This document shows, in pieces, positions 35,861-47,039 of a stretch of 64,000 bases of DNA (its first letter is position 1; each line of letters begins with the position of its first letter). The notes beneath the pieces were generated by a model that was not told the DNA's origin, did not search any database, and saw only the letters and a program-made list of their open reading frames with translations. The translations under genes were made by a program, and so were the position numbers. The DNA is from Pegoplata infirma (taxonomy: Eukaryota > Arthropoda > Insecta > Diptera > Anthomyiidae), in contig OY992540.1 in the NCBI GenBank assembly GCA_963921195.1, positions 132,680,671 through 132,744,670 of the forward strand. The letters run 5' to 3'.

Positions 35861-36330
35861 TAAAATTTTTTAAAAATCCAAAATATTGGTTAAAATTTTA
35901 CAATAATCCAAAACAATGATCGAAAGTCGCCGAGAATTAAAATATTTGGATTTGGCTCAAATATTTTTAAATAAAAGTCTTTCTCGAGCTCTATAAAACG
36001 GTCAAAAAACAAAATTTTGAGATTATTTTCAACACATTTTTTGATCGTAGGAAAATCCGCCAGATCTCGAAAACCGATATCTCGATAACCGTTCGACCAA
36101 TCTTAATTTTTTTGATAGTGTTCAGTTCTTTAAAATTAATGAATATGATGTGTCGCAAGTAATAGTTTTGTATTTTTTTTTAATTTAATTCGATTCGCCT
36201 AAAATTTGTACCATAAAAGTTTTAGGTCTAGGAGTATTAAAATTTGCAGGACGTTTAAATCAAAAGGCTAACTTTTTTTGCCGTACAAAAAAAAAACTGC
36301 GAGTCTAATCCGACATATTCATAAAAAGTG
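35861..36330. repeat. DR-C paragraphs
   Basis: ATCTCGATAACCGTTCGACC, CCTAAAATTTGTACCAT and GAGTCTAATCC parallel 23641-23830 and 43960-44150. Degenerate, no termini. Confidence 0.55.
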
Positions 36331-36963
36331 TCAGCTCATTCAGTTTATTATCTATCGTTCTTTAAAAAGACAAATGAAAATTGTCAGATCGTTCAAAAAT
36401 CATAAATATTTTCTCTCTATGCGGTCCCAGATCGATATTTCGAACTTTTATGATTATTGCTCATGCCGAGATTTCCTGTAGCAAATCAATTTAAGTTGTT
36501 AATTATCCGCCGTATTTTTATACTTTCAACTGTATTTTTTGAATTGTTTGTTAATTCATCATTATTATTGTTTAAACACATTATTGTATTTAATAGTAAT
36601 TAATTAATAATTTTATTGGGGGAAAAAAAAAATTATAATGATGCCAAAAAGAAGAAGAGAAGGAAACAAAAAAACATGTTGCAATGTTTTAATATTGTTT
36701 AAAATATGCAATAAACCAAATAAATGCTCTTATTTCAATGAATGTGTGCAATACAATACAAAATAATAATGAAAAATATTATAAATGTATGTTTACACGT
36801 TCGTAAACTATGATCAAAAAGTATGCACAAATTTTACATATAAAAAAAACTTCTCTGTTAAAATTAAAAACTGCTCTGACAGCACCACATTATATGGATT
36901 TAATTTAAAATTTTCTAAAATTAATGTTGTATTTATTCGACCTTTTATTTGTAATATAAATAA
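36331..36963. other. Apparently unique AT-rich DNA
   Basis: No repeat or gene recognised. Short frames of 67 and 69 residues show no family features. Confidence 0.35.
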
Positions 36964-37168
36964 AACAACCGAGTTCGAGGTCTGTTGTTGTTGAAAATAG
37001 TTTTTATTTTACTTCTCCAAATATGTTGAAATTCATCGAATTTCATCATCAGGGACAATGTTAAAAATTACACCATTGTCCCTGATGATGAAATTTGAAA
37101 AATTTCGAAATATTGGAGACATTAAATAAAAATTATTTACAACAACAACACACCTCGAGCTGGGTTAT
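36964..37168. mobile_element. ~205-bp palindromic MITE
   Basis: AACCGAGTTCGAGGTCTGTT is mirrored by CACCTCGAGCTGGGTT. The inner arms are TTTCATCATCAGGGACAATG and CATTGTCCCTGATGATGAAA around a 13-base loop. The flanks are both AT-rich, so the target duplication cannot be read safely. Confidence 0.75.
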
Positions 37169-37908
37169 TTTATTTATATATAAAATTTTCTTAAAAAAAA
37201 ATGTTTTTTCATAAATTCCTTATACTTTCACTGCATAGTTTTACAAATATACAGTCATTCGCTATTAAACATATGGATTTGCGTGCAAATATGATGAATG
37301 TTGTATATTCGAATGTTTTTTTGCTGTTGCTGTTTGTAAATTCAATTGTTTTACAATTATTTACCACGAAAATAATTATTTTTCTTGTATTTTCGAAATG
37401 CAAAAAAAAAAGTAAAATAAAATATATATTGAAATACAAAATTTTTGTTCATGTTTATAATTGTGTTGAACCGAGAAATATCCACAATAATACAACAACA
37501 TTTACAACAAACCAAAAAAAAAACTCAACTATATTTAATTTTAAATAGCACACAGAGTTAATTAAAATAATATTTATGCCTAAAATAATAAGTGAATGCA
37601 ACTATAAAATCCAAGAGGTACAATCGACTGTTAATGGAGGGCCGTTTTTGTATATTTAAATAAAAACTTTTCGGATTTAAATTGTTATTTTTTAAATTTA
37701 AATTGGAATATTCTAATTTCAATTAATATTTTGGATATTCTCTTCATCATCTTTGAATTTAAAATCAGATTTTTCGAATTTATTTTTGTTTAATTGTCAA
37801 TTGGTCAAAACATTTTTTCACATAATTCGAATTAACCTTCTTCGAATTTCATTTGATTTTTTGTGGATTTTTTTTTCCTGAATTTAAAATCATATTTTTT
37901 CGAACTTA
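37169..37908. other. Apparently unique AT-rich DNA
   Basis: Frames of 115 and 76 residues overlap on opposite strands with low-complexity composition. I see no domain and treat them as chance. Confidence 0.35.
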
Positions 37909-38566
37909 TCCGAGTAAAAATTTTTATATGATGCAATATATAATGATATATAACACAATATATATTTATACGCAATTTAATCCGAATAATGGTGGATGTT
38001 TTTGCATTAAAAAAGATCAACTTGTATAAAATATGATTCGATTTCATCCGAGTTTTGACCAGACATTGCCATATTTCAGTGGATCCAATTAGATCTAATT
38101 GCATTAAAACATATAAAATCTTGGTGTGTTTTGGTTTGGCTGAGTTACACCACAGGTCAACGATACATTCACCAAACATATAATTTTCTTAAACAAAAAA
38201 AATGTTTGGGTACGCTTCGAACCAGATAGGTGATATACATAACCCTAACAAGGAAATGTTTAGGAACATTTAAAAGTTTCTTATACTTTGCCTAAAAATC
38301 TTAGAAAATTTTTGGTTAATTTGAAACATTTATATAGTTATATATGAAACAGAATAAGCTATATATAATTTTATATTAAATTATACAGAAAAACAAATTT
38401 TGTATTGACCCTCGTATTATTTCATATATTTATATCAACCGTATACCTTGTAATCCGAATCGTGATTAAATTATATTAGAAAATATCTCACGGATGTATA
38501 ATTATATATGATTTATTATGTTTGTATCAAGTTATATATTGTTATATATGTTTATTTTTACTCGGG
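37909..38566. mobile_element. CCCGAGTAAAAA MITE, copy 2 (TA duplication)
   Basis: TCCGAGTAAAAATTT at the left (first C mutated) and TTTTTACTCGGG at the right, flanked by TA on both sides. Inside are ATATAATGATATATAA-type words and AGATCTAATTG-like words also present in copy 1. Confidence 0.75.
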
Positions 38567-38746
38567 TAATTGGTATTTATTGTCATTCCTTTTGTAACTC
38601 ATCGAAATATAGGTCTGGGACCCCATCAAGTATATATGTTATTGATCAGTGATTGATTTTAAAATATTCTAGCGGTATCCGTCTGTTTTACTGTTAAATA
38701 GCGATCACGGCTAAAATATTACACAGATATGACTGAAACTTAACAT

Positions 38747-39651
38747 CCCGACTAAAAAAGTTTAGATATGGTAACATATTATTTAATATATTTATATATG
38801 GCCATACACAGTACTTTACATAATTATATGTAAATGTATCTTGTATTAAGTTTTACACCAAAAATTTTATACGGTGCCATATCGAATCATGTGTTTCTCC
38901 GCATACAATATATAAAGCTGTATTAAATTAGATATTGCATATAATATTTTATATGACTCCATGAGTGACCTCATACAAGATTAGATGAATAAATATATGA
39001 TATACAACTCCATGTCTGACCTCATACAAGGTGAGATATACATATATATATGGTGCCGAATCGGGGGAAAAAAGTTTTCTAAGTCCCGAGAAAATTTTTT
39101 AAAATTTCCAGACACAAATCATTAAAAATGATTTAAACAAAAAAATTAGCCAAATTTTTAAAAAATTTTACAAGTCCTGAAAAAGTTTTGTAGAATTTTC
39201 TAAGTCCTGGTTAAAAAACATTTTTGGTACATTTTTTGCGTTGTGAAGTAAAAATTTATTAACAAAGTTTTAAGAAAAAAAATTTTAAATTTCGATTTTT
39301 TTTTAAATTTCTAAGTCCCGGACACAAATTTTTTTTTTACAATTTTTTTTTGCATTTCCCGAAAAAAAAAAATTGGGATAAATTTGAAAATTATGAGATA
39401 AAAAAATATTTTATGCAAAATTCAACATATTTTATCTTGTGATATAACATTATATACAATTATATCACATTAGATAAACCCAATATTCGGATAAAAAACG
39501 ATCATATTTAATCTAATATAACAAATTTTGAGCTATTTTGATCCACCAATTTCATCATCTTATTTTATCCAAATACGCGTTGGGACATATTAAATTATAT
39601 ATGGCTCAATTTCAAATTATATATGGACCTGTATATTTATTTTTAGTCGGG
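38747..39651. mobile_element. CCCGACTAAAAA MITE, copy 3 (AT duplication)
   Basis: CCCGACTAAAAAAG and ATTTTTAGTCGGG. Host reads TTAACAT..ATACTTACTTG, against the empty TTAACATATTTATTGG (reverse complement near 13355), so only AT is duplicated. A differently composed middle, about 39055-39370 (TTTCTAAGTCCCGA words), may be a further insertion. Confidence 0.8.
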
Positions 39652-39816
39652 ATACTTACTTGTTGTGGCCCCAAGAAGTTTTGTTTTACATTTGAACGAT
39701 ATCGGTTTAGAGGTTCAAAAATTATGAACAAAAATAAAAGGACACCTCGAAAATTTTGGTGCATTCGACATAACCTAAAAAAAAATGTTTTAATTCAGCT
39801 GCTGTTGACATACATA

Positions 39817-40896
39817 TGAGGCATTCCACACCAAATGTCCCGCTACAGAAAAACATGTGTCTCGTAAATTTCTGAATAGGTTGTTTGGATAGCCCTATAT
39901 GAAACTAAGAAAATTGCGTTTTTGGTTTTGTAAATTTTCAAAAACTGGGCTTAGGATGCGTGGTCAAATATTGGAAAAATGGTAAAATTTGTGGCGAGTT
40001 GCCTTGATTAAATATTTATCACATTAAAACGGAATGCACCACAATGTCAAAAATTTACATTCTTATATAGTTTTGTATGGGCTATCGATTAAAATTTTTT
40101 TTTTTTGGAAAATTTTCAGAACCTGTTCTGAAATTTTCCATTTTTTAAAAAAGTCAATTTATCAAAAATTTGGCCACTTTTTTTTTTTCTTTTTTAAATT
40201 TTTTTTTTAAGTTTAGATGTTTGTCCATCCACACAAAAAAAACTCAGAAACACGTTCTTCGTTTTTTCGAGAAAATCGCATTTGAATTTTAAATTTCATA
40301 ACAATTTTGTAATATGCTTGTATTTTCTTGTTTTATCGTTGCGAATGAGTATTATTAATTGCATAAACATTACTCATACGCTCTTTTTGAAACAAGCAAA
40401 TACAAGCAAATTACTAAATTGTTATGAAATTTAAAATTCAAATGCGATTTTCACGAAAAAAACGAAAAATGTGTTTCTGAATTTTTTTGTGTGGATGGAC
40501 AAACATCTAAACTTAAAAAAAAAAAATTAAAAAAGAAAAAAAGTGGCCGGATTTTTGATAAATTGACTTTTTTAAAAAATGGAAAATTTCAGAACGGGTT
40601 CTGAAAATTTTCCAAAAAAAAAAATTTAATCGATAGCCCATACAAAACAAGAATGTAAATTTTTGAGATTGTGATGCATTCCGGTTTAATGTGATAAATA
40701 TTTAATCAAGGCAACTCGCCACAAATTTGACCATTTTTCCAATATTTGACCACGCCTCCTAAGCCCAGTTTTTGAAAAATTGAAAAACCAAAAACGCAAT
40801 TTTCTAAGTTTCATGTAGGGCTATCCATACAAACTATTTAGAAGTTTACGAAACACATGTTTTTTTTTCGCTGGACATTTGATGTGGAATGCCTCA
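39817..40896. mobile_element. 1.08-kb full-length palindromic TA-inserting element
   Basis: TGAGGCATTCCACACCAAAT and its mirror ATTTGATGTGGAATGCCTCA, arms about 530 bp, centre near 40356 (GAGTATTATTAATTGCATAA). TA on both sides. Empty site near 13191-13200 (TTCACATATGTCAACC, opposite strand) shows a single TA. Full-length partner of 946-1751. Confidence 0.95.
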
Positions 40897-40954
40897 TATG
40901 TGAAAAGAATTGGATACCGAATGGTGTTTTAACAAGTACAAACATATTAAAAAA

Positions 40955-41680
40955 AAACAGGTAAAAAAGTTAAATTCGTCCTTGCCGAATGTAGTTTTAC
41001 AATTTCTAAAAGATTATTGCAAAAACTTTATTTAAAAGGAAATTACTTTAAATTTTTTTTTTTTTTTGAAAATTTTTTCCTCGAAAAAAAAAAATTGGTA
41101 AAAAAATAAAATCCGCGATTTTTTTTCTTTTTTTGTCAAGAAATATGTTCGTAATTGTTTAAATACCATTTGATGTTCAATTATGTTCACATAAGTCTAC
41201 CAGCAGCCGAATTAAAGCATTTTGAATATTTAGGTTATGTTGAAAGTACTAAAATTTTTGAGGTGTCCTTACATTTTCGTTAATAACTTTTGAACCGCTG
41301 AACCGATATAGCTTAAATGCAATACCAATAATATTTTGGCCGTGATCACCATTTCCACAGACAGACAGACGGACAGACGGACATCGCTAGAATGTCTTAA
41401 ATCGATCGGGGATCATGAATATATATACTTTATGGGATCCCCGACCGATATTTCGATGAGTTACAAACGGAATGACAAGCTTTTATATACCCTCTATCAA
41501 CGACGTATTCAGAGGGGGGGGCCCTACAACAACAACAATTTTTTTTTTTTTTATATATATTTAAAAACACAAATCTCACGAAAAGAAAAACAAAATTTTT
41601 TTGTTGTTGTTGTTGGGTCCTGAAAAAACAATCCTGCGTACGTGTATGCTCTCTATCACTAGAGTGGAGGGTATAAAAAA
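40955..41680 (+). repeat. DR-A1 copy with a 151-bp insertion
   Basis: From AAACAGGTAAAAAAGTTAAA and CGTCCTTGCCGAATG to ACTAGAGTGGAGGGTATAAA. Shortened in the middle (GCAATACCAATAATATTTTG joins two normally separate parts). The insertion lies at 41500-41650. Confidence 0.85.
41500..41650. mobile_element. 151-bp MITE with 8-bp duplication CTCTATCA
   Basis: CTCTATCA occurs at 41492-41499 and 41651-41658, where other DR-A copies have it once before CTAGAGTGG (for example 19277). Ends are imperfectly inverted: ACGTATTCAG and, reversed, ACGTACGCAG, then GGGCCCTACAACAACAACAA against GGACCCAACAACAACAACAA. Confidence 0.8.
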
Positions 41681-41689
41681 ATGTAACCA

Positions 41690-42245
41690 AATTTTTTCCC
41701 CTTGCGGATTTATTTTTTAATTTTTTTTAATAAAATTTTCAAATTTTCAAATTTAAAAGATTAACAACGAAGTATGGACATTAGGACACTCAAACAAAAA
41801 TTACAGTTGACTTAACTTTTAAATACTTATTCAAAAATACTAATTTAATCTAAATTTCTTTTCATTTCAGGTATGTTGGACATTATTTATATATTTGAAC
41901 ATTAAAATTTAAGATAAGTATGAATATGATTTTGAGCCTAAACATCAAAAAAATCCAATTTTTAAATATGTCAAAAATTTTATAAGCACAACGGCGGTCA
42001 AATTGAGATTTTTGTCTAAATGGCCGAAATTTAAAAAAAAAAAATATTAAATTAATAATTAAAAAAAAAAAAAAAATGTGGGTAGTTTTTTGAGTTGGAG
42101 TTCGGCGCACACTTTTCCCCACTCGATAAATGTTAAAAGACTTATAATACAATTTTATCATTGTTTAAACATATTTTTATGTTCACACCAACAAAAGAAG
42201 GCGTGACAAAAACATTTTACATTTTTGAATTCCCTGGGTCTTTTG
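41690..42245 (+). repeat. Decayed DR-A2-like DNA
   Basis: ATACAATTTTATCATTGTTT and AAAAGAAGGCGTGAC match the A2 interior near 43450-43510. The rest is AT-rich without landmarks. Confidence 0.4.
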
Positions 42246-42249
42246 ACAT

Positions 42250-43336
42250 AAAAAACAAGTAGGCGCAGATCCAGGACGATTAAAACAACAAAAAAAAAAA
42301 CAACAGCCGAATATTTTATACTCTCCATGTTAAAAAAATAAATTTTTGAAAGAACGTTTTTTTTTTTCTGGTATATAGGTTTGTTGGGGTTGGCACATTC
42401 CCCCTCGTGAATAAATGTAAAATTATTTTTTTACTAAGCTTTTTACACAATAGTAATACAATTTTATCATTTGCTGTGTTTTTCAAAAAGTGGATTTATT
42501 TTCAGATTGATCTTATTGTGCTTAAAAAATATTTTAACATACCAACACAAACTTAGAATATTTTTTTCCGTATTCTACGATAAATTAGCAATTATAATCC
42601 GAAAAAATAATAAAAAAATTTGGAAAATGATAAAAGTTATAAATAAATAAAAATTAATCCAATGTGGACTTATTAAATACTAAAATTTAATTGGATTAAT
42701 TTTGATTTATTTATAACTTTTTTAATTTTCCAAATTTTTTTATTACTTTTTCGGATTATAATTGCTTATTTATCGTAGATTAAAAAAAAAAATATTCCAA
42801 ATTTGTTTTGGCATGTTAAAATATTTATTTTAAACTAAATAAGATTAATCCGAAAATAAATCCACTTATTGAAAAACACAGCAATTGTTTAAATTATTTG
42901 TTTATATCCACGCCCACAAAATGGCTTTAGAATATTCGGATACAAAACCAAAAATACAAACAAACTTGTAAGCAAAACTGTTTTTTTTTAGAGGTTTATA
43001 TTTTCAAGAGGAAACTTTTTTCCCCTGGTCCGAGTTTGCCCATTTTAAGAACTTAACCGACCTATAACCATGAGACATATTCGTGGCAAACTAAAGGAGT
43101 CCCTTTTATTTTGGACTGAATCGAGTTTTATACAAATGGATGAGCATTCATTAAAACGTCTTCGAATCGATAATGGAACAATAAAATATATACTTTATGG
43201 GGTTCCCGTAGTCCTATGCACCTTGCAGGAACAAAAGGAACTAATATATATTTGGGGACCCCGACCGATATTTCGATGCATTACAAACGCAATGAAAACC
43301 CCACACTGTGGTTGGAGGGTATACAAATTAAAAAAA
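42250..43336 (+). repeat. DR-A2 copy split by a palindromic MITE
   Basis: AAAACAAGTAGGCGCAG start, AGCCGAATATTTTATACTCTCC, ATATCCACGCCCACAAAATG, CATTTTAAGAACTTAACCGACC, TTTTATTTTGGACTGAATCG, TACTTTATGGGGTTCCCG, then CACACTGTGGTTGGAGGGTA. Confidence 0.8.
42472..42883. mobile_element. 412-bp palindromic MITE, 3-bp duplication ATT
   Basis: TGCTGTGTTTTTCAAAAAGT is mirrored by TATTGAAAAACACAGCA, with nearly full-length arms. ATT on both sides; empty relatives at 42158 (TTTTATCATTGTTTAAAC) and 43460 have one ATT. Confidence 0.9.
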
Positions 43337-43344
43337 TAAAATAA

Positions 43345-43530
43345 ACAAAAGAACAAGTAATAGTGTTAAGTTCGGCTGTGCCGTTAGAGGGCACCTTCTC
43401 TCTCCTGAAAAATGTTTACAAATCCATTTATTAGGCTTTTTGCACTAAAGTTATACAATTTTATCATTATTTAAATTATTTTTGAATGTCCACGCCCACA
43501 AAAGGCGGCGCAACAAAAAAAACCGCCATC
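43345..43530 (+). repeat. DR-A2 5' fragment
   Basis: AACAAGTAATAGTGTTAAG, TTCGGCTGTGCCG, GCACCTTCTCTC, TCCACGCCCACAAAAGG. Adjacent to the preceding copy, forming another A2 tandem. Confidence 0.7.
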
Positions 43531-44230
43531 TTCCAATCCCCTGGACACAAGTCCCGAATCCGATCATTTTAACTTGTGGCGCCCTTTAATCAAAATTTTG
43601 GATTTTAGGAATATAAATTAAAAATTCTTGCGATACATTATTTTTATTAATTTTGGCAAGCTAAATACGAATATCAAAAAATTTCTGATATCGAATGAGC
43701 GGTTTTCGAAATATCGCCATTCGAAAATGGTAAAAAAATTACCAAAAAATGGCGGTTTTTCCTATGTTTAGACAACTTTTTTCATTGACTAGAAACAAAC
43801 TTCATTTCAATTTAATTTGAGCCAAATCAGACCATTTTAACTTATGGCACCCTTTGATCAAAGCTTAGAGTTTTTAATCGTGTTAAGAGTTTTTAATCAA
43901 ATAAATTTTAAATAAAAGTTTGTCCCAAACTCTATTTTTTTATAAATTTTGAAATAACGATATCTCGAAAACCGTTCGACCGGTTTAAAATTTTGTAAAA
44001 TTTGTCCCAACCTTTATTAAAAATTTGAAAAAGCGATATTTCGAAAATCGTTTGTCCGGTTTTACATTTTTTTTGATATTTGTATCACAAGACATATTTT
44101 TTTTTTTTTAATTTTCAAAAATTGGCCTCAAATTTGTACCACATCATTTTTGGGTCTGCAGCTTTTATAATCTTGCAGATCTTATAAATTTTAGATCAAA
44201 TCTAAACGCCATATTTTATCTAAAATCTTT
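43531..44230. repeat. DR-C paragraphs
   Basis: Repeated phrases AACTTGTGGCGCCCTTTAATC / AACTTATGGCACCC and ATATCTCGAAAACCGTTCGA / ATATTTCGAAAATCG show tandem, decayed units of roughly 280 bp. Confidence 0.55.
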
Positions 44231-44342
44231 ATATAGTTCATAATCATGTTTTATATTGTTAGTTTTTTGTATTATTTATTATTTCGGTGTAAATAAAAAC
44301 CTCTTGTGTATTTTGGCTTTGAGCCAAACATTTTTAAATATT

Positions 44343-44562
44343 GTGCTCGATTCTGGAAAACGATTTCACCATTCACCTAATTTTTAAAAATTTTATATTC
44401 TTTCGAGTTTTATGATTTTTAAATTTGTTTTTGTAATTATTAAAGATATTAACAAGGTCTTTAATTGTTATAAGAAAAAAATTTTAAAATCTTAAAATTC
44501 GAAAGAATATCAAATTTTTAAAAATTGGGTGAATGGTGAAGTCGTATTCGAGAATCGAGCAC
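44343..44562. mobile_element. 220-bp palindromic MITE, 3-bp duplication ATT
   Basis: GTGCTCGATTCTGGAAAACG is mirrored by CGTATTCGAGAATCGAGCAC, with inner arms CACCATTCACCTAATTTTTA and TTGGGTGAATGGTG. ATT at 44340-44342 and 44563-44565. Confidence 0.85.
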
Positions 44563-44905
44563 ATTATTTGTGTTAGTTGTTGTTTTGTTTCTAGTAGGAT
44601 TTTTTTTTTAATATTAGTTTAAAATTTTTGCAATTCTAAGGTAATTTTTCATTATACGAAAATTATTTTATTTGTTCTTCTCGTTTTTAACCCAAAAAGT
44701 TTTTGTTTTCTTTTGTTTATGGGGGTGCTATTGTTATAATCTTCACTTTATGATGAGGGTATATTTAAGTTAATCATTGGGTTTGTAACAGATCGTAATA
44801 AAGATATACCTGATGAATAAAACAATTTTTTTTTGATAAAAAATTATTCAGAATTTGAACAAAATGTTTAGCAGGCCATGGTAGAGTACCCCATATATGT
44901 TATTA

Positions 44906-45450
44906 CCTGGGACAGGACCTTCATGCACTAAAAAACTATGTTTTAGGCGCCTAAAATATGCACTAAAAAGTCTTGAAATATGCCCTAAAAATCTTAAAAT
45001 ATGCACTAAAAATCATAAATATTCACTACTTTTATTAAAAAAACATAACTTTTGAATCCAGTCTGGCATTTTAAGCTTAGATTAACATATATACAGTGTG
45101 TATAAAATGTTATTAAAAAAATAAAAATTATCAAAAAAAAATTTATAATTGCTTTAATACAAAAAAAAAAAAAAAAAATATCATAAAAAAATCATAAAAA
45201 TAGCTAAAAATACTAAACAAATAGCTAAAAAACAAAAATTTATACAAAATATGACCTAAAAATATGCATTTATAGCGAAATAATAGCAAAATATGCAAAA
45301 ATATGCATTTTAAGCAAAATATGCAAAAATATGCACTAACGAATCGATGCCATTTTTAAGCAAATTCTTTGATTCGCAAAGATATTTTGTTTATGCTGTT
45401 CTATAACCAAAGGGAAAAAACATGCATTTGCATGAAAGTCCTCTCCTTGG
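44906..45450. mobile_element. 545-bp MITE with ATATGCACTAAAAA word repeats
   Basis: CCTGGGACAGGACCTTCATG at the left and, reversed, CCAAGGAGAGGACTTTCATG at the right. TTATTA at 44900-44905 and 45451-45456. Interior repeats ATATGCA/CTAAAAAT words in two blocks. Confidence 0.75.
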
Positions 45451-46164
45451 TTATTACTCTCGAAAATAACCCATATATTTAAGCATTTTCAACAACAACT
45501 AGCATATAGTATTATTCAATATTATTCGATGGGTAATCATATGTAAATCTGTTTTTAATATTTTTTTGTTGATTACACCGCTCAACACTCATTTTCCGGT
45601 TTGAATTCTGATGATCAATTTATGTAGTCTTTGATCCCTGTTCTCCAAATTTTCCCATCACATCTAGATTAGTTATTCACGGTTTAAAAAACGAAAAATG
45701 GCGATTTTGCATTATTTGAAAGCCTGCACATCAGCCATGAAGTGGTCTCCAACATAGGAAACAAATTTTTTCAAATTATTGCTTTTGGTTGGGTTTCACT
45801 TGCGTTTTAAAATGATGCTGTTAAAATAACCATTTTTGTAAAATTTACCTTAGTTTTTTGATATTTTTAAAAGAAAAACTAAAAAAAATCTTTTACAAAT
45901 TTAAGTTTTCTTAAAGTCTATAAGAAAGAATGAACTTTTTTCTAAATTTTGAGGTCATTGCAGTAAAGATTGATCATCCGGTTTTTGTTTTAGAGCCTTC
46001 TAAAAATGGTCCCTCTTCTAATTTTTTTTACAGTGTTTTTTTAAAATACATGCTTGACCAATAATAGTGCAACAACTTAAAATTTTTGCTATCATTTTTT
46101 TGAGATCATAGTTTAATTCTACTCTAACGCTTTATACCAGATTTTTATTCCACCTAACGGCTGC

Positions 46165-46896
46165 CCAGCAAAACTTTGGTAATGGGTAGTGATTATATAA
46201 CACATTACCAGGTAATGTATATACCTTATTTGTAGCATTATTTTAGGATGTCTTACCAAACATTTGTTCCACAACATATTATTTTCAAGTGAAAAATAAT
46301 TCATTACTAATAATTTGCTACGTAATGCATGATTATTGGAAAAAATGTATTTCATATTTGTTATTTCTAATCATTAAATCATGGATGACTTATATTTGGA
46401 TACATTATGTATTATTTGAAAGTTTGAAATAATGTATTATTTATAATTGGATGCGTAATGCATTACAATAACATAAAAAATAATTCTTTTATAAAAAAAT
46501 GCATAAGTTTAAACTAGAGATGGGCTCACGACAGGAAATTTCTAACGACACACACTCACGAGCATATTTTATCTACTTACACTCACTTACAATCACGTGA
46601 GTAAATTTAATACAAAATTACTTTTTCACTACTCGTAACACCTTATATATTATCTTCTGGTATGCTATATTATTTCATTTCTCGTAACCTATAAAATATC
46701 ATATATTTTACACCTTACTCGTATTCTTCGTTATAAATTCATGACTTATTTTATACCTTACTGGTATTCTTTGTGATAATGTGGATGCATTACTTTGAGT
46801 CTCATCGCCTGTTAAAATCATCAATGCTGCAATGTATAAAATAAGAGATCCTATACCTTATTTTATACCTTATTTGGTAATCTAAGTTTTGCTGTG
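46165..46896. mobile_element. CCCAGCAAAAC MITE, copy 1
   Basis: CCCAGCAAAACTTTGGTAAT at the left; the right end reversed reads CACAGCAAAACTTAGATTAC. Interior is built from (A/C)TTA(C/T)..GTAATG, TACGTAATGCATGATTATTG-like and TATACCTTAT words. A truncated hAT MITE (AGAGATGGGCTCACGACAGG, 46518-46620) is inserted in it. Confidence 0.65.
46518..46622 (+). mobile_element. Truncated AGAGATGGGC hAT-type MITE
   Basis: AGAGATGGGCTCACGACAGG, ACTCACGAGCA and AATCACGTGAGTAAATTTAA match the interior of the element at 62110-62480. The right end is not present. Confidence 0.7.
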
Positions 46897-47039
46897 TGCT
46901 GTGCAGGCTTTCGAAAAAGGCAAAAAATCGCGTTTTGCCGGAGCCAAAAACCTTCGATTTGCTGAGCGGTGTTATTTGACAATCTTGATCTGATGGTAAA
47001 ATTTTCTTCTTCTAATTCTCAATGAGAGTAGAGTCGAAT

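Larger units (their letters stand above)
38575..40950 (-). repeat. DR-A1 copy split by two insertions
   Basis: Host segments 38575-38746, 39652-39816 and 40897-40950 join to the reverse complement of 12570-13550: TTTGTAACTCATCG, then ACTGAAACTTAACAT, [insert], GAACGATATCGG, AACCTAAAAA, CAGCTGCTGTTGACATA, [insert], TGTGAA, GAATGGTGTTTT. Ends head-to-head against the next DR-A1 copy at 40955. Confidence 0.85.
45570..46990. repeat. Decayed inverted-repeat region holding a MITE
   Basis: ACACCGCTCAACAC near 45575 is opposed by GCTGAGCGGTGTT near 46958, and GAAAGCCTGCACA near 45718 by TGTGCAGGCTTTC near 46902. The arms are too diverged to give clean ends. Confidence 0.45.

Noticed and set aside
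37201..37548. 115-residue frame as a gene
   Set aside because: Low-complexity F/I/K/N composition, an overlapping antisense frame, and no motif or splice context.
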